A DNA stretch of 64,000 nucleotides from Muribaculaceae bacterium (GCA_029061255.1 JAIDSL010000099.1:18932-82931); one strand, 5' to 3'; counted from the first letter of the stretch, positions 24,826 to 34,698 are shown. A program made the numbers and translations. The notes: generated by a model not told the origin, from the sequence alone.

Positions 24826-25843
24826 CGGACATGGTGATGATGTTTTCCGCTATGGCGGAAATGTAAAGGTGAATTTCAGCACAAATATCCATCAGGGTGT
24901 AGATCATTCAGGATTGATGAGGCACCTTGCCTCTTGTCCTCGACTTCTGTCCAGTTATCCTGAACCTGAACCGGTCAGCGTGGAGAAGAAGCTCAGTGAG
25001 ACCATTGGTATTCCGGTCGATGACATAATAGTAACGAATGGAGCTACCGAAGCGATCTATCTTATTGCGCGTAAGATGCAAGGATCAAGGTCTGCCGTTG
25101 TAGTCCCGACTTTTCGTGAATATCAGGATGCCTGCGCTATGTATGCCCACACCGTTAGGTTCATCCCGGAATGCGAAGTATTGAATGGAGCATTCATTGA
25201 CTTAAAACCTAATTTGGTATGGCTGTGTAATCCTAATAATCCTACCGGTAGGGTATTTAATAGGGAAGTTCTTCTCAATATAATTGATACCTGCTCTGAG
25301 ACTCTTTTTGTAGTTGACCAAGCCTATGCGGACTATTCTGTAGGGGATGTCCTTGAAGTTTCGGATGTATTGTCGCGTAAAAACGTGATCATGCTTCAGT
25401 CGCTTACCAAGCAGTTTGCTGTCCCGGGACTTCGAATAGGATATGCTGTAGCTCCGTCAGAAATAATATCCGGACTCCGTATAATGCGTATGCCTTGGTC
25501 GGTGAATTCTTTTGCTATCGAGGCATCCCATTATCTTTTGGAGCATAGGAAAGACTATTTTATTGATAGGTATCAGCTCCATGAAGAAGCTTTGGGCATG
25601 TCTAAGGCTTTACGCCGTCTCAGGATTGAATGTCAGGATACGGACTGTAATTTTATCCTTTGCAGGTTGCCTGAAGGAAACGCCTCTCAACTGAAGGAAT
25701 GGCTTATGGACAGGTATGGCCTGCTTATCAGGGATGCATCTAATTTCGAGACTCTGGACCATACGTATTTTCGTGTCGCGGCTCAGGACCATGAAAGTAA
25801 TGAACTGCTTATAAAATGTATTGAGGAATGGATGTCATTGTAA
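24818..25843 (+). CDS. cobD: L-threonine-phosphate decarboxylase CobD
   Basis: PLP enzyme that makes (R)-1-aminopropan-2-yl phosphate, the linker attached by CbiB. 341 residues with the aminotransferase class I/II fold. Visible are HGDDVFRYGGNVKVNFSTNI at the start, NGATEAIYLIA for phosphate binding, CNPNNPTGRVF, and the Schiff-base lysine in SLTKQFAVPGLRIGY. Related histidinol-phosphate aminotransferases lack the HGG/HGD start and this context. Eight-base overlap with cbiP and sixteen-base overlap with cbiB. Confidence 0.93.
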   Translation: MIDGHGDDVFRYGGNVKVNFSTNIHQGVDHSGLMRHLASCPRLLSSYPEPEPVSVEKKLSETIGIPVDDIIVTNGATEAIYLIARKMQGSRSAVVVPTFREYQDACAMYAHTVRFIPECEVLNGAFIDLKPNLVWLCNPNNPTGRVFNREVLLNIIDTCSETLFVVDQAYADYSVGDVLEVSDVLSRKNVIMLQSLTKQFAVPGLRIGYAVAPSEIISGLRIMRMPWSVNSFAIEASHYLLEHRKDYFIDRYQLHEEALGMSKALRRLRIECQDTDCNFILCRLPEGNASQLKEWLMDRYGLLIRDASNFETLDHTYFRVAAQDHESNELLIKCIEEWMSL

Positions 25844-26784
25844 ACCTCTCTCCGTTGCTGATAGGATGGATTATGGACCTTATGTTTGGGGATCCTGTCA
25901 GGTTGCCTCATCCTGTGGTATGGTTTGGAAAGTCTATATCAGGACTTGAACATCTTTTCAACAAGGGATCTCACAGAAAAAACAAAGGAGCAATAGTAGC
26001 ACTCTTCCTTATCATTGGTGTGTTCGCAGTGACTTGGCTATTTTTAAGGTTATTCTCATCAGTATGGTGGCTTGATATTGTGGTGCAGTCGATATTGGTG
26101 TTTTACTGTCTTGCCGGTACTACGCTTATTCGCGAAGTCAGAATGACCTTTGTTGCGGTTGATGAGTCCCTTGAAGCCGGTCGTAGACAGGTCGGAAGGA
26201 TTGTTGGCAGAGATACTTCAGGACTTTCCGCACAGGAGATACGGACCGCTGCGCTTGAGACATTGGCTGAGAATCTCAGTGACGGGGTAATCGCTCCCCT
26301 ATTCTGGTATGCCGTTTTAGGCGTGCCGGGCATGATGGCTTATAAGATGGTAAATACGCTCGACTCGATGATCGGATATCGAAACTCCCGATACAAGGAT
26401 TTCGGTTGTGTTGCAGCCCGTATCGACGATGTTGCCAATTATATTCCGGCAAGGGTGACAGCGTTTCTGATGGTAGTGGTATCCGGTAGTTTGAGCCTGT
26501 TGCGTTTCGTCAGAAAATATGGAAGCCGACATCTAAGTCCCAACAGCGGCTATCCGGAGGCGGCTTTGGCAGGCATTCTTGACTGCCGTTTCGGGGGACC
26601 GCACGATTACTTCGGCGAAAATGTCGACAAACCCTTCATCGGAGAACACCATAGGGATTTCACCACTCTCGACGCGACAAAAGCCATTTGCATAAACCGC
26701 CGTGTCGAAATCTTCGCTGTATTCCTGACCCTCCTTGTCAGATGGTCAATTCTATTACTGAGCCGAATGGCGGAATATTCCTGA
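25828..26784 (+). CDS. cbiB: Adenosylcobinamide-phosphate synthase CbiB
   Basis: Inner-membrane enzyme that couples adenosylcobyric acid to aminopropanol phosphate. 318 residues with several hydrophobic helices. Family stretches are DLMFGDPVRLPHPVVWFGK, ETLAENLSDGVIAPLFWYAVLGVPG, YKMVNTLDSMIGYRN and the late FGGPHDYFG. It is the last gene of the plus-strand operon. No terminator follows; instead its final 47 bases overlap the 3' end of cobC on the other strand. Confidence 0.95.
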   Translation: MDVIVNLSPLLIGWIMDLMFGDPVRLPHPVVWFGKSISGLEHLFNKGSHRKNKGAIVALFLIIGVFAVTWLFLRLFSSVWWLDIVVQSILVFYCLAGTTLIREVRMTFVAVDESLEAGRRQVGRIVGRDTSGLSAQEIRTAALETLAENLSDGVIAPLFWYAVLGVPGMMAYKMVNTLDSMIGYRNSRYKDFGCVAARIDDVANYIPARVTAFLMVVVSGSLSLLRFVRKYGSRHLSPNSGYPEAALAGILDCRFGGPHDYFGENVDKPFIGEHHRDFTTLDATKAICINRRVEIFAVFLTLLVRWSILLLSRMAEYS

Positions 26785-27271
26785 ACAGGGTCTCGTAATC
26801 TTGTCCTGTAAAGATATTGAGCGCGTGCACGAGGATACCTCCGTGCGTGAATACCGCTACGTTGGACGCAGGCGCCGTTTCGCTGCGTAAGGATTCTATG
26901 AAGTCAATGAAGCGGTTCCTTTGCTGCATCGCTGATTCTCCTCCAGTCGGGGAGACGTTCATGTAGTCGTCAAACCATTCCTGAAGCCTCGGGTCCTTTA
27001 TCTCATTGAAGTCCTGCATTTCCCATTCTCCGAAATTCATTTCAATGATGCGTCCATCAGATATGGCATCAGGGAATCCGCAGTAAGAGGCGAGTTTTCG
27101 GCAGCGGCTTAGCGGGCTTGTGAAGACTTTGTCAAAAGAACAGGATTTCAGTTTTTCGGCTACTTTTTCTGCTTCCTGTGGAAATGTATCTGCCAGCTTC
27201 ACATCCGTATGTCCGTAGCATATTCCTCGTGGAACAGCTACGGATGTATGTCTTATAAGGGTTATCTTCAT
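26738..27271 (-). CDS. cobC: Alpha-ribazole-phosphate phosphatase CobC
   Basis: Histidine-phosphatase family enzyme removing phosphate from alpha-ribazole 5'-phosphate or adenosylcobalamin 5'-phosphate. The start at 27271 (MKITLIRHTSV) puts the phospho-accepting RHT motif at the usual N-terminal place and makes an ATGA overlap with cobS. The second conserved histidine is in VAVFTHGGILVHAL, and SPLSRCRKLA is also typical. 177 residues. The family also includes phosphoglycerate mutase-like proteins, but the position in a cobUTSC run makes CobC secure. The 3' end overlaps cbiB convergently. Confidence 0.9.
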   Translation of the reverse strand: MKITLIRHTSVAVPRGICYGHTDVKLADTFPQEAEKVAEKLKSCSFDKVFTSPLSRCRKLASYCGFPDAISDGRIIEMNFGEWEMQDFNEIKDPRLQEWFDDYMNVSPTGGESAMQQRNRFIDFIESLRSETAPASNVAVFTHGGILVHALNIFTGQDYETLFRNIPPFGSVIELTI

Positions 27272-28026
27272 AGAATTTGAAAGTTGTAAATCATTGCGAC
27301 TGCAGCAAGCATCGAGAGCTCGCACAGCAGACAGGCTGCACCGCAACAGTCTCCTGTATATCCTCCGATCTTATGCCGCATATATACTATCAACAAACAT
27401 ATGACCAAAATAGGCGCAAATATCGATATTGTCAAGCATACGTCAAGGCATGCCAATAGACATGTCGGCAATAATCCTGATATAATCACGATCAAAAACT
27501 GCCATATTTTCATACGCTCATAACTGATTCTGTTTTTTGCTCCTTCCGGTCTGGAATAGGGTAGAAGGTTGACGATCTGGGCAGCGCAGGCTTTGGCAAA
27601 GGCATCAGATGCGAAGATACCGGCGACAGCTATTTCGAGGGGAAGAGACACAACGATCGAAACATACCAAAGATAGTAGAATATCAATCCGATCACGCCG
27701 TAAGTCCCTATGTGGGAATCTTTCATTATGGCGAGTATACGGTCCTTGGTGGTCCCTCCTCCAAATCCGTCGCAGAAATCAGCAAGTCCATCTTCATGTA
27801 GTGCACCGGTAATAAGTGTCCTTCCTGTAATGGCGATTACAACAGCCGGCAGCATCTGAAACACTTGGGCGGCAAGCCATAAAAGCAAGGCTGTGAGGCT
27901 CCCCGTCACCCAGCCTGTCAATGGCCAGAAGACCACTGCCGATGAATAGTATTCCTGAGGGATCTCAGTCCATTTCCATAACGGTATGCGGGTGAAGAAG
28001 GTCAGAGCCGCTGCTATACGTTTCAT
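27268..28026 (-). CDS. cobS: Adenosylcobinamide-GDP ribazoletransferase CobS
   Basis: Inner-membrane cobalamin synthase joining adenosylcobinamide-GDP to alpha-ribazole(-phosphate). The start at 28026 ([19 protein letters not shown]) overlaps the cobT stop as ATGA and matches the family N-terminus; longer forms read into cobT. Motifs: FWPLTGWVTGSLTALLLW, then LITGALHEDGLADFCDGFGGG with the acidic Mg-binding DGLADFCD, and KDSHIGTYGVIGL. 252 residues, six or more hydrophobic helices. Confidence 0.95.
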   Translation of the reverse strand: MKRIAAALTFFTRIPLWKWTEIPQEYYSSAVVFWPLTGWVTGSLTALLLWLAAQVFQMLPAVVIAITGRTLITGALHEDGLADFCDGFGGGTTKDRILAIMKDSHIGTYGVIGLIFYYLWYVSIVVSLPLEIAVAGIFASDAFAKACAAQIVNLLPYSRPEGAKNRISYERMKIWQFLIVIISGLLPTCLLACLDVCLTISIFAPILVICLLIVYMRHKIGGYTGDCCGAACLLCELSMLAAVAMIYNFQIL

Positions 28027-29063
28027 CAGAAATATTTGGTTACATTGACAGACTGGAAGCTGTCCATTCTGTTGATCATCCTTACTGCTGAGTCTATGAT
28101 AGGATAGGCGCATACCGCTCCGGACCCTTCTCCGAGACGGAGGTCAAGGTGCAGCAGAGCTTTTACACCCATAGCCTCAAGCATCAGCTTATGGCCGCTC
28201 TCATCACCCTGATGTCCGAAAACGGCATAATCCATTATGGCGGGATACAACTTCGAGGCAGCGAGCATCACGCTTGTCATGATAAATCCGTCTACGATTA
28301 TAATCATACCGAGTTCCGCAGCCTGTAGCATTCCTCCCAATGCCATGGCCATCTCATATCCTCCAAACCATGCTATCTTTGATTCGGCTTTGTCATCACC
28401 CTTGTAATTCGCAACCGCTTTTGCTAAAACCTCATACTTATGTTGGACTCCTTTGTTGTCGAGTCCTGCTCCCGCTCCGATACATTTCTTCAAGTCAATG
28501 CCCGTGAACACGTGCATCCACACCGCCGACGGAGATGTGTTTCCGCTCCCCATCTCTCCAAAACTTATTACATTGCATCCTTCCTCATATATATCCCTTA
28601 CAATCTTTGCCCCTCTCTCGATGCAAAGGTCGAGTTCATCAGCTGTCATGGCGGCTTCGTGAAGGAAATTACGTGTACCCTTTCGGACTTTCATGTCTAT
28701 TATTCCATGTCCGGCAGGAATATCATAATCGACACCTGCATCCACAAGCACGAGCTTAAAACCATGTTGCTCGCAGAGAAAGTTGATACCGGCTCCCCCT
28801 TTCGAGAAATGGCTTAATTGTTGCCACGTCACTTCTTTTGGAGATACGCTCACGCCTTCCTCAAGGATACCGTGATCCGCAGCAAACAATACGTTGTGAG
28901 CGCTGTGCAGTTCCGGACTTAGGGTGTGCTGTATGAGGCATATCTGAAGCGCTAAATCCTCCAGTATGCCCAACGCCCCTTTAGGTTTCGTGAGATTGTC
29001 AATTTTATTTATTATGTCTCTTTCAATTGAGCGATCGACTCGTTTTATTTGAAATTCTTTCAT
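28026..29063 (-). CDS. cobT: Nicotinate-nucleotide-dimethylbenzimidazole phosphoribosyltransferase CobT
   Basis: Activates the lower-ligand base by moving phosphoribose from nicotinate mononucleotide, giving alpha-ribazole phosphate. 345 residues. Family marks are [51 protein letters not shown], and the catalytic glutamate expected in the late [20 protein letters not shown] segment. Which base is used cannot be told from sequence. Six bases separate it from cobU. Confidence 0.96.
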   Translation of the reverse strand: MKEFQIKRVDRSIERDIINKIDNLTKPKGALGILEDLALQICLIQHTLSPELHSAHNVLFAADHGILEEGVSVSPKEVTWQQLSHFSKGGAGINFLCEQHGFKLVLVDAGVDYDIPAGHGIIDMKVRKGTRNFLHEAAMTADELDLCIERGAKIVRDIYEEGCNVISFGEMGSGNTSPSAVWMHVFTGIDLKKCIGAGAGLDNKGVQHKYEVLAKAVANYKGDDKAESKIAWFGGYEMAMALGGMLQAAELGMIIIVDGFIMTSVMLAASKLYPAIMDYAVFGHQGDESGHKLMLEAMGVKALLHLDLRLGEGSGAVCAYPIIDSAVRMINRMDSFQSVNVTKYF

Positions 29064-29069
29064 GATTGC

Positions 29070-29582
29070 TTATTTTATTTTTATCGGAATGCCTGAAATT
29101 GTCAGATAGGCTTCCTCTGCTATAGATGCCACATACTGATTGATTTCTCCTTGAAGATCCGCAAACTTGCGCTGCATGCTGTTGGGGCTTACTCCTCCTA
29201 ATCCGACTTCATTGGTGACTATTATATAAGTTGCGTCTTTTTCATACAAAGACGCAATTTGGCTCTTGAGTGCCAAAGCTGCACTCTTGACATCCTCATT
29301 CTTTTCAAAAAACCAATTAGTCGCCCATAGAGTAAGGCAGTCGATCAGCACAACTTCCTTTTCTTCGAAAGACACCGCGTCGGCATATAAAGGGGCTTCG
29401 ATGTTTCGCCACACATCCTTTCGTCTCTCTTTGTGTATGGCAACCCTATTTTCCATCTCCTTATCCATTATCCTTGCTGTAGCAAGATAAGTGGGATGCC
29501 CGGAGAGTTGTAAGGCTAATTTCTCTGCAAATACACTTTTTCCACTCCTCTGTCCCCCTGTCACAAGTATAATCCGTGCCAT
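29070..29582 (-). CDS. cobU: Adenosylcobinamide kinase / guanylyltransferase CobU
   Basis: Bifunctional enzyme that phosphorylates adenosylcobinamide and adds GMP. The P-loop GGQRSGKSVFAEKLA sits at residues 9-23, and the HKERRKDVWRNIEAP segment carries the guanylylated-histidine region (H54-like). VLIDCLTLWATN and VTNEVGLGGVSPN are also family motifs. 170 residues, normal. Its ATG shares a base with the stop of the PepSY gene. Confidence 0.95.
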   Translation of the reverse strand: MARIILVTGGQRSGKSVFAEKLALQLSGHPTYLATARIMDKEMENRVAIHKERRKDVWRNIEAPLYADAVSFEEKEVVLIDCLTLWATNWFFEKNEDVKSAALALKSQIASLYEKDATYIIVTNEVGLGGVSPNSMQRKFADLQGEINQYVASIAEEAYLTISGIPIKIK

Positions 29583-30649
29583 TACTTATTCTTCTTGCAT
29601 GATCGTTTGATCCAAAGATAATAACCTGTTATCGGAAGGATTGCCCCTATGATGACACATAACAGGTAAAAAATACGAGTAATCCACCCTAACCACGAGC
29701 CCACATGGAGAGTATAGATCCATCCTTTGATATGATTGGACCGTGGTTTGTCGATATACTTATTCACGAGGCTTATTTCTCCTGTATCACCATCAAACTT
29801 GTAGGTATTTGCTGCCTGCTGGTTTCCTATTCCTGAGGTTATGACGTCAATCTCTCCCTGATATATCCTGATTTCCTTATCATTGTTTTCTGTCGCCACT
29901 ATTCTGTAGGCAGTGTCCCATGCACTGAAATTTTCAGCCGGAATCTTATGGCTTGATGTCTTGGCTACCTCACTGCCAAGGGCAGAGTAGAATGACTTTT
30001 TATACCATCCAAATGACCATGTCAATCCCGTCAGGATACATATGATCAGTACCGGAGAACTTACCACTCCCCCGACACAATGAATGTCATACCAAAATCG
30101 ATATGGATTGCTTCTTGAGGAAATCTTAAACTTTTCATGCCAATGTCCTTTTTTAGGCCACCAGATTATAAAACCTGTAATGATGATCAAAAGCAATCCT
30201 ATGGTGGAAATCCCTATTATTAGCTTTCCTGTCTTTGCGCCATAAGCTCCGTCAGCTTTTGTCTTGCCAAAAAGACGGCGATGGGCTGCGCTTGCAAGTT
30301 TGAAGATCTCGGCCCTTTCATACTTACCTATCACCTCCCCCGTGTACTGATTAATCCAAATTGCAGCCATGGCCGGCTTAGCAAGCGACACTTTATATGC
30401 ATGGTCAGGATCCGGATAGGTGGTTACGCCCACAATTTTGTTTTTCCCATGTAAATGGCAATAAGCTGATGTCAATATGGAATCCAATGGAAGGGGATTA
30501 CGACCCTCACTGTTCACCTCTGCCTGCCCGACATGTCCGAAATCTCGCTCGAAGAGCAAAACTGCTCCCGACAGGCACATTAATACGACTATCAGTCCTA
30601 ATGGAACTGACAACCAAAGATGCAATTGCCTGAAAAACTTTTTATTCAT
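29582..30649 (-). CDS. PepSY-domain inner-membrane protein (XusC/PiuB-like)
   Basis: A 355-residue protein of the PepSY-associated TM family, with four likely membrane helices: RQLHLWLSVPLGLIVVLMCLSGAVLLFER at the start, IIGISTIGLLLIIITGFIIWWP, VVSSPVLIICILTGLTWSFG, and RIFYLLCVIIGAILPITGYYLW at the end. PepSY-like loops (KVSLAKPAMAAIWINQYTGEVIGKYERAE) lie between. Relatives accompany TonB-dependent siderophore receptors and can act as membrane reductases or transporters; XusC is such a protein. Here it is first in an operon with cobUTSC behind a cobalamin riboswitch, so a role in corrinoid uptake or reduction is plausible. This would complete, in a second operon, the receptor and DUF4374 pair at 2.5-6 kb. 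Confidence 0.8.
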   Translation of the reverse strand: MNKKFFRQLHLWLSVPLGLIVVLMCLSGAVLLFERDFGHVGQAEVNSEGRNPLPLDSILTSAYCHLHGKNKIVGVTTYPDPDHAYKVSLAKPAMAAIWINQYTGEVIGKYERAEIFKLASAAHRRLFGKTKADGAYGAKTGKLIIGISTIGLLLIIITGFIIWWPKKGHWHEKFKISSRSNPYRFWYDIHCVGGVVSSPVLIICILTGLTWSFGWYKKSFYSALGSEVAKTSSHKIPAENFSAWDTAYRIVATENNDKEIRIYQGEIDVITSGIGNQQAANTYKFDGDTGEISLVNKYIDKPRSNHIKGWIYTLHVGSWLGWITRIFYLLCVIIGAILPITGYYLWIKRSCKKNK

Positions 30650-30691
30650 AACTAATTATTTTGTTCCAGAAATAATCTCGTCATATGTTGT

Positions 30692-30883
30692 ATCAGGCAG
30701 GTTTCCTGACTTATCCCGGTTGTTTGTGCCTTCCCAATCTAAAAGACCAGTGGCAAGTTGCAAGAACGACTGCTCTAAAATGCTTAAATCATGCATTTTA
30801 AAAGCGGGATTTACAGTAGCTGGTACTGTTCCGGCATCACACCGGATTCCCTCTCATCGACTTGAAAAGCCGATTCACCTGAT
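30692..30883 (-). promoter_or_regulatory. Cobalamin riboswitch 2, upstream of PepSY-cobUTSC
   Basis: On the minus strand, in order: GAGGGAATCCGGTG, GCTACTGTAA, GCCACTGG, TTGGGAAGGC and the B12 box AAGTCAGGAAACCTGCC. A closing stem can be drawn between ATCAGG (30878-30883) and CCTGAT (30692-30697). The aptamer ends about 42 bases before the PepSY ATG, leaving little room for a terminator, so control of translation is the likelier mechanism. A hairpin arm with ATGCATTTTAAA-like sequence replaces a shorter loop. Confidence 0.94.
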
Positions 30884-30890
30884 TACACTG

Positions 30891-30898
30891 CAAATTTA
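30891..30898 (-). promoter_or_regulatory. -7 promoter box for riboswitch 2
   Basis: TAAATTTG on the minus strand matches TAnnTTTG and stands directly before the aptamer. No good -33 box was found. Confidence 0.5.
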
Positions 30899-31033
30899 CT
30901 AAAAAATTCCCATTCCTCACCCTCACTCCTTAAAAATAAGTAGAAATAACTTCAATATTTACAGTTTGGGTCGTGTTGATGTAAGGGACTTTAGATTAGA
31001 ATTCATAAAAAAGCTCTTAAAAAGCGGGAAAGA

Positions 31034-31065
31034 TTTGCGTAATCGGCAAAAAATGATTAATTTTG
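31034..31065 (+). promoter_or_regulatory. Promoter of the yceD-rpmF-fabH operon
   Basis: TTTG at 31034-31037 and TAATTTTG at 31058-31065 are separated by exactly 20 bases, a textbook Bacteroidota sigma-ABfr arrangement, ending 27 bases before the yceD start. Confidence 0.75.
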
Positions 31066-31092
31066 CAACGCAAAAGAAACGCACTATAAGAT

Positions 31093-31572
31093 ATGTGTGA
31101 TTTAAAGCAATTCATAATAGCCCTTCCTGCTCTTGGCGAAGGCCATCATGAGTATGAGATGAAGGTAGACAGCGACTTCTTCGCGGCGCGTGGCAACGAC
31201 GACGTGAAAGAGGCCGATGTCACTGCATATGTAGACATTGACGTTCGCCACGGTGCATATAAGATAGGAATCACCTGCCAGGGATGGATTGACATCCCGT
31301 GTGACAGATGTCTTGATCCTATGCGTCTTGACGTGGATGATGATTATGATGTCACTGTGCGCTACGGTGAAGATTATGATGAGAGCGACGACACCATCAC
31401 AATCCCGGAGAGCGAAGTGAATTTTGATTTGTCACCTCTTATAGCCGATACAATTTTGCTCAGCATCCCGTTGCGGCATGTGCATCCGGAAGGAGAGTGC
31501 AACCCCGAGATGAAGGAAATAATGAAGCAACATTCATCCGAAGGCATAGAGCCGGAGGAAGATGACATATAA
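31093..31572 (+). CDS. YceD/DUF177-family protein
   Basis: A 159-residue acidic protein of the DUF177 family, widely found directly before the L32 gene and linked in plants and bacteria to 23S rRNA accumulation. The core GITCQGWIDIPCDRCLDPMRLDV carries the two cysteines of the CxRCL signature, and VNFDLSPLIADTILLSIPLRHVH is the second family block; the C-terminus is a charged tail. Biochemical role not established. The conserved pair yceD-rpmF is intact here, and plsX, which often follows, is absent. Confidence 0.88.
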   Translation: MCDLKQFIIALPALGEGHHEYEMKVDSDFFAARGNDDVKEADVTAYVDIDVRHGAYKIGITCQGWIDIPCDRCLDPMRLDVDDDYDVTVRYGEDYDESDDTITIPESEVNFDLSPLIADTILLSIPLRHVHPEGECNPEMKEIMKQHSSEGIEPEEDDI

Positions 31573-31659
31573 TAGAAAATAAACAATAACCGACGGCGGT
31601 CATGATTCTTTTCTGTGAAAGGAAAGGATGAGTGGCTGTCCAATAAATTTTGAATAAAA

Positions 31660-31842
31660 ATGGCACATCCTAAACGTAGACAATCGCACACCCGCACCGC
31701 GAAGCGCCGTACACACGACATGGCGCTCATCCCGACACTTGCAATCTGCCCCAACTGTGGCGCATGGCATGTATGGCACACCATCTGTGGTGAATGTGGC
31801 TACTATCGCGGAAAACTCGTGATCGAGAAAGCAGTGATGTAA
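31660..31842 (+). CDS. rpmF: 50S ribosomal protein L32
   Basis: A 60-residue ribosomal protein beginning MAHPKRRQSHTRTAKRRTHD, with an intact zinc ribbon: C30 and C33 (CPNC), then C43 and C46 (CGEC). The stop TAA shares a base with the fabH ATG at 31842, suggesting coupled translation. Confidence 0.97.
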   Translation: MAHPKRRQSHTRTAKRRTHDMALIPTLAICPNCGAWHVWHTICGECGYYRGKLVIEKAVM

Positions 31843-32837
31843 TGACACAAGCTGTAATCACTGGAATAGCTTCTTACGTGCCCGACGACATCCTCGACAA
31901 CGAGATGTTGTCGCAGATGGTGGATACCAACGACGAGTGGATCACTACCCGTGTCGGTATCAAGGAACGCCGCATACTTAAGGAGGAAGGGAAAGGGTCA
32001 AGCTGGCTCGGCATTCAGGCTGTCAACCGTCTTTTTGCAGAGTATGGCATAGATCCTATGAGCATCGACTTGCTTATCTGCCCTACTTCAAATCCAGACT
32101 ACAGATTTCCTTCCACAGCTTCGGTGATAGCCCATGAATGCGGACTCAAGAAGGCTTATGCCTACGACATTCAGGCTGCCTGTGCCGGCTTTATAGTGGG
32201 CATGCAAGATGCTCGTGCATATATAGCTTCAGGTCTTTACAAGAAGATTGTAGTGGTATGTGCCGAAAAGATGAGCTCTATGACGGACTATCAGGACCGT
32301 CAGACCTGTCCCCTCTTTGGCGACGGAGCTGGAGCTGTTCTTGTGGAGCCTTCCGACGATCCATCACTGGGCGTTATGGATGCCGAAATTCATGTAGACG
32401 GATCCGGACTCCCTCATCTTTTGATGAAGGCCGGCGGCAGTGTGAAGCCTGCTTCCCATGAGACAGTGGATGCACGCGAGCATTACGTATATCAAGAGGG
32501 TCGTGCAGTATATAAGCACGCTGTATTTGATATGCTGCGTTCATCTCTCACTGTCATGCAGCGCAATGGTCTTGATGCTGAAAGCGTAGACTGGTTCGTA
32601 CCGCATCAGGCAAATCTTCGCATCATTGAGGCAATAGGAGGGCGAATAAAGCTTCCGGAAGAAAAGATTCTGGTGAATATCCAGAAAAGAGGTAACACCT
32701 CAGCGGCTTCAATTCCTATTTGTCTGGATGAATACAAGTATAAGCTCAAGAAAGGCGACAAGATAGTGCTGACTGCTTTCGGCGCCGGATTCACATGGGG
32801 AGCAATGTATCTCGTCTGGGCAATAGACCCGAAATAA
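31842..32837 (+). CDS. fabH: 3-oxoacyl-ACP synthase III FabH
   Basis: Condenses acetyl-CoA or a branched acyl-CoA with malonyl-ACP to start fatty-acid synthesis. The start at 31842 (MTQAVITGIASYVPDD) matches the family N-terminus; an upstream ATG would read through rpmF. The triad is visible as the cysteine in DIQAACAGFIVGM, the histidine in WFVPHQANLRI and the asparagine in KRGNTSAASIP. 331 residues. Followed by a palindromic repeat pair and a strong terminator shared with gapA. Confidence 0.95.
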   Translation: MTQAVITGIASYVPDDILDNEMLSQMVDTNDEWITTRVGIKERRILKEEGKGSSWLGIQAVNRLFAEYGIDPMSIDLLICPTSNPDYRFPSTASVIAHECGLKKAYAYDIQAACAGFIVGMQDARAYIASGLYKKIVVVCAEKMSSMTDYQDRQTCPLFGDGAGAVLVEPSDDPSLGVMDAEIHVDGSGLPHLLMKAGGSVKPASHETVDAREHYVYQEGRAVYKHAVFDMLRSSLTVMQRNGLDAESVDWFVPHQANLRIIEAIGGRIKLPEEKILVNIQKRGNTSAASIPICLDEYKYKLKKGDKIVLTAFGAGFTWGAMYLVWAIDPK

Positions 32838-32863
32838 AGGCATTATAATGCTACTCTAATATA

Positions 32864-32932
32864 GTAGGGACGCACGGCTCGTGCGTCCTTATTTTTTTTG
32901 GTCTTTAGCACCCACGAGCCATGCGTCCCTAT
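32864..32932. repeat. Palindromic repeat element, inverted pair (copies 3 and 4)
   Basis: A perfect copy of the GGACGCACG-GCT-CGTGCGTCC element at 32864-32888 and a diverged inverted copy at 32908-32932, separated by a T-rich spacer. It lies just after fabH, before the fabH/gapA terminator. Confidence 0.85.
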
Positions 32933-32941
32933 AAAGACAAT

Positions 32942-32979
32942 AAAAAAGGGATGCTGTTTTTTAACAGCATCCCTTTTTT
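32942..32979. terminator. Bidirectional terminator between fabH and gapA
   Basis: A perfect 17-bp stem (32942-32958 with 32963-32979) around a TTTT loop, GC-rich in the middle and ending in A6/T6 on both sides. It therefore works as an intrinsic terminator for both converging genes. Confidence 0.93.
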
Positions 32980-32995
32980 ATTGTCTTTGGATGAA

Positions 32996-34030
<1,035 letters not shown>

Positions 34031-34123
34031 TTAAATTCTATTTATCGCCTGTAAAACTGTAAGTTAGCCCTTAATCCGGACTTTGAAATCTGATTGGGAC
34101 ACCCTTTTGGAGGTTTTACGATG

Positions 34124-34131
34124 CAAAGATA
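34124..34131 (-). promoter_or_regulatory. -7 promoter box for gapA
   Basis: TATCTTTG on the minus strand matches TAnnTTTG, about 120 bases before the gapA start. The -33 region is not clear. Confidence 0.5.
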
Positions 34132-34197
34132 GCAAAATATTTTGGTTAATCATCTATAATTTACGATTTTTTTAAACTAAATAACGATAATATTTGT

Positions 34198-34205
34198 TAA
34201 ATTTG
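34198..34205 (+). promoter_or_regulatory. -7 promoter box for mscL
   Basis: TAAATTTG matches TAnnTTTG and lies 61 bases before the mscL ATG, divergent from the gapA box. Confidence 0.5.
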
Positions 34206-34266
34206 CACATACCCTCCATGGGTTATCTTAGCTACTATAAACTGTAACACTAAAAATTAAGGAAAA

Positions 34267-34698
34267 ATGGGAAAATTTTTATCTGATTTCAAGGAATTCG
34301 CCATGAAGGGCAATGTGATTGATATGGCTGTCGGTGTGATCATCGGTGGGGCTTTCGGCAAAATAGTATCTTCACTTGTCAACGACATCATTATGCCTGT
34401 GGTCACTCTCTGCACAGGTGGCGACGGCTATAGAAACCTTAAATACGTCATCCGCGAAGGATCGGCTGCCACTGCCGATGGAGTTGCGGCTGTAGAAGAA
34501 GTGGCTATCAACTATGGCACGTTTATCATGAATATAGTCGACTTCTTCATCATCGCCATTTCTATCTTCGTTGCGCTGCGTGTCATCATGAAGTTTAAGA
34601 AGAAAGAAGAAGAGGCTCCCGCTGCCCCTGCTGAGCCTACTGCTGAAGAGAAACTTCTCACTGAAATTCGCGACATTCTCAAAAGTCAGGAAAAATAA
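34267..34698 (+). CDS. mscL: Large-conductance mechanosensitive channel MscL
   Basis: Inner-membrane pentameric channel that opens under high membrane tension. 143 residues: an amphipathic N-terminal helix (FLSDFKEFAMKGNVIDMAVGVIIGGAFGKIVSSLVNDIIMPVV, containing the pore helix), a periplasmic loop, the second helix (INYGTFIMNIVDFFIIAISIFVALRVIM) and a charged C-terminal bundle (EEKLLTEIRDILKSQ). Complete and typical. Stands alone between gapA and metG. Confidence 0.97.
   Translation: MGKFLSDFKEFAMKGNVIDMAVGVIIGGAFGKIVSSLVNDIIMPVVTLCTGGDGYRNLKYVIREGSAATADGVAAVEEVAINYGTFIMNIVDFFIIAISIFVALRVIMKFKKKEEEAPAAPAEPTAEEKLLTEIRDILKSQEK

Noticed and set aside
29582-30649. Heme-degrading or sulfite-oxidase-type role for the PepSY protein
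   Set aside because: No specific catalytic motif is visible; only membership of the PepSY membrane family can be supported.
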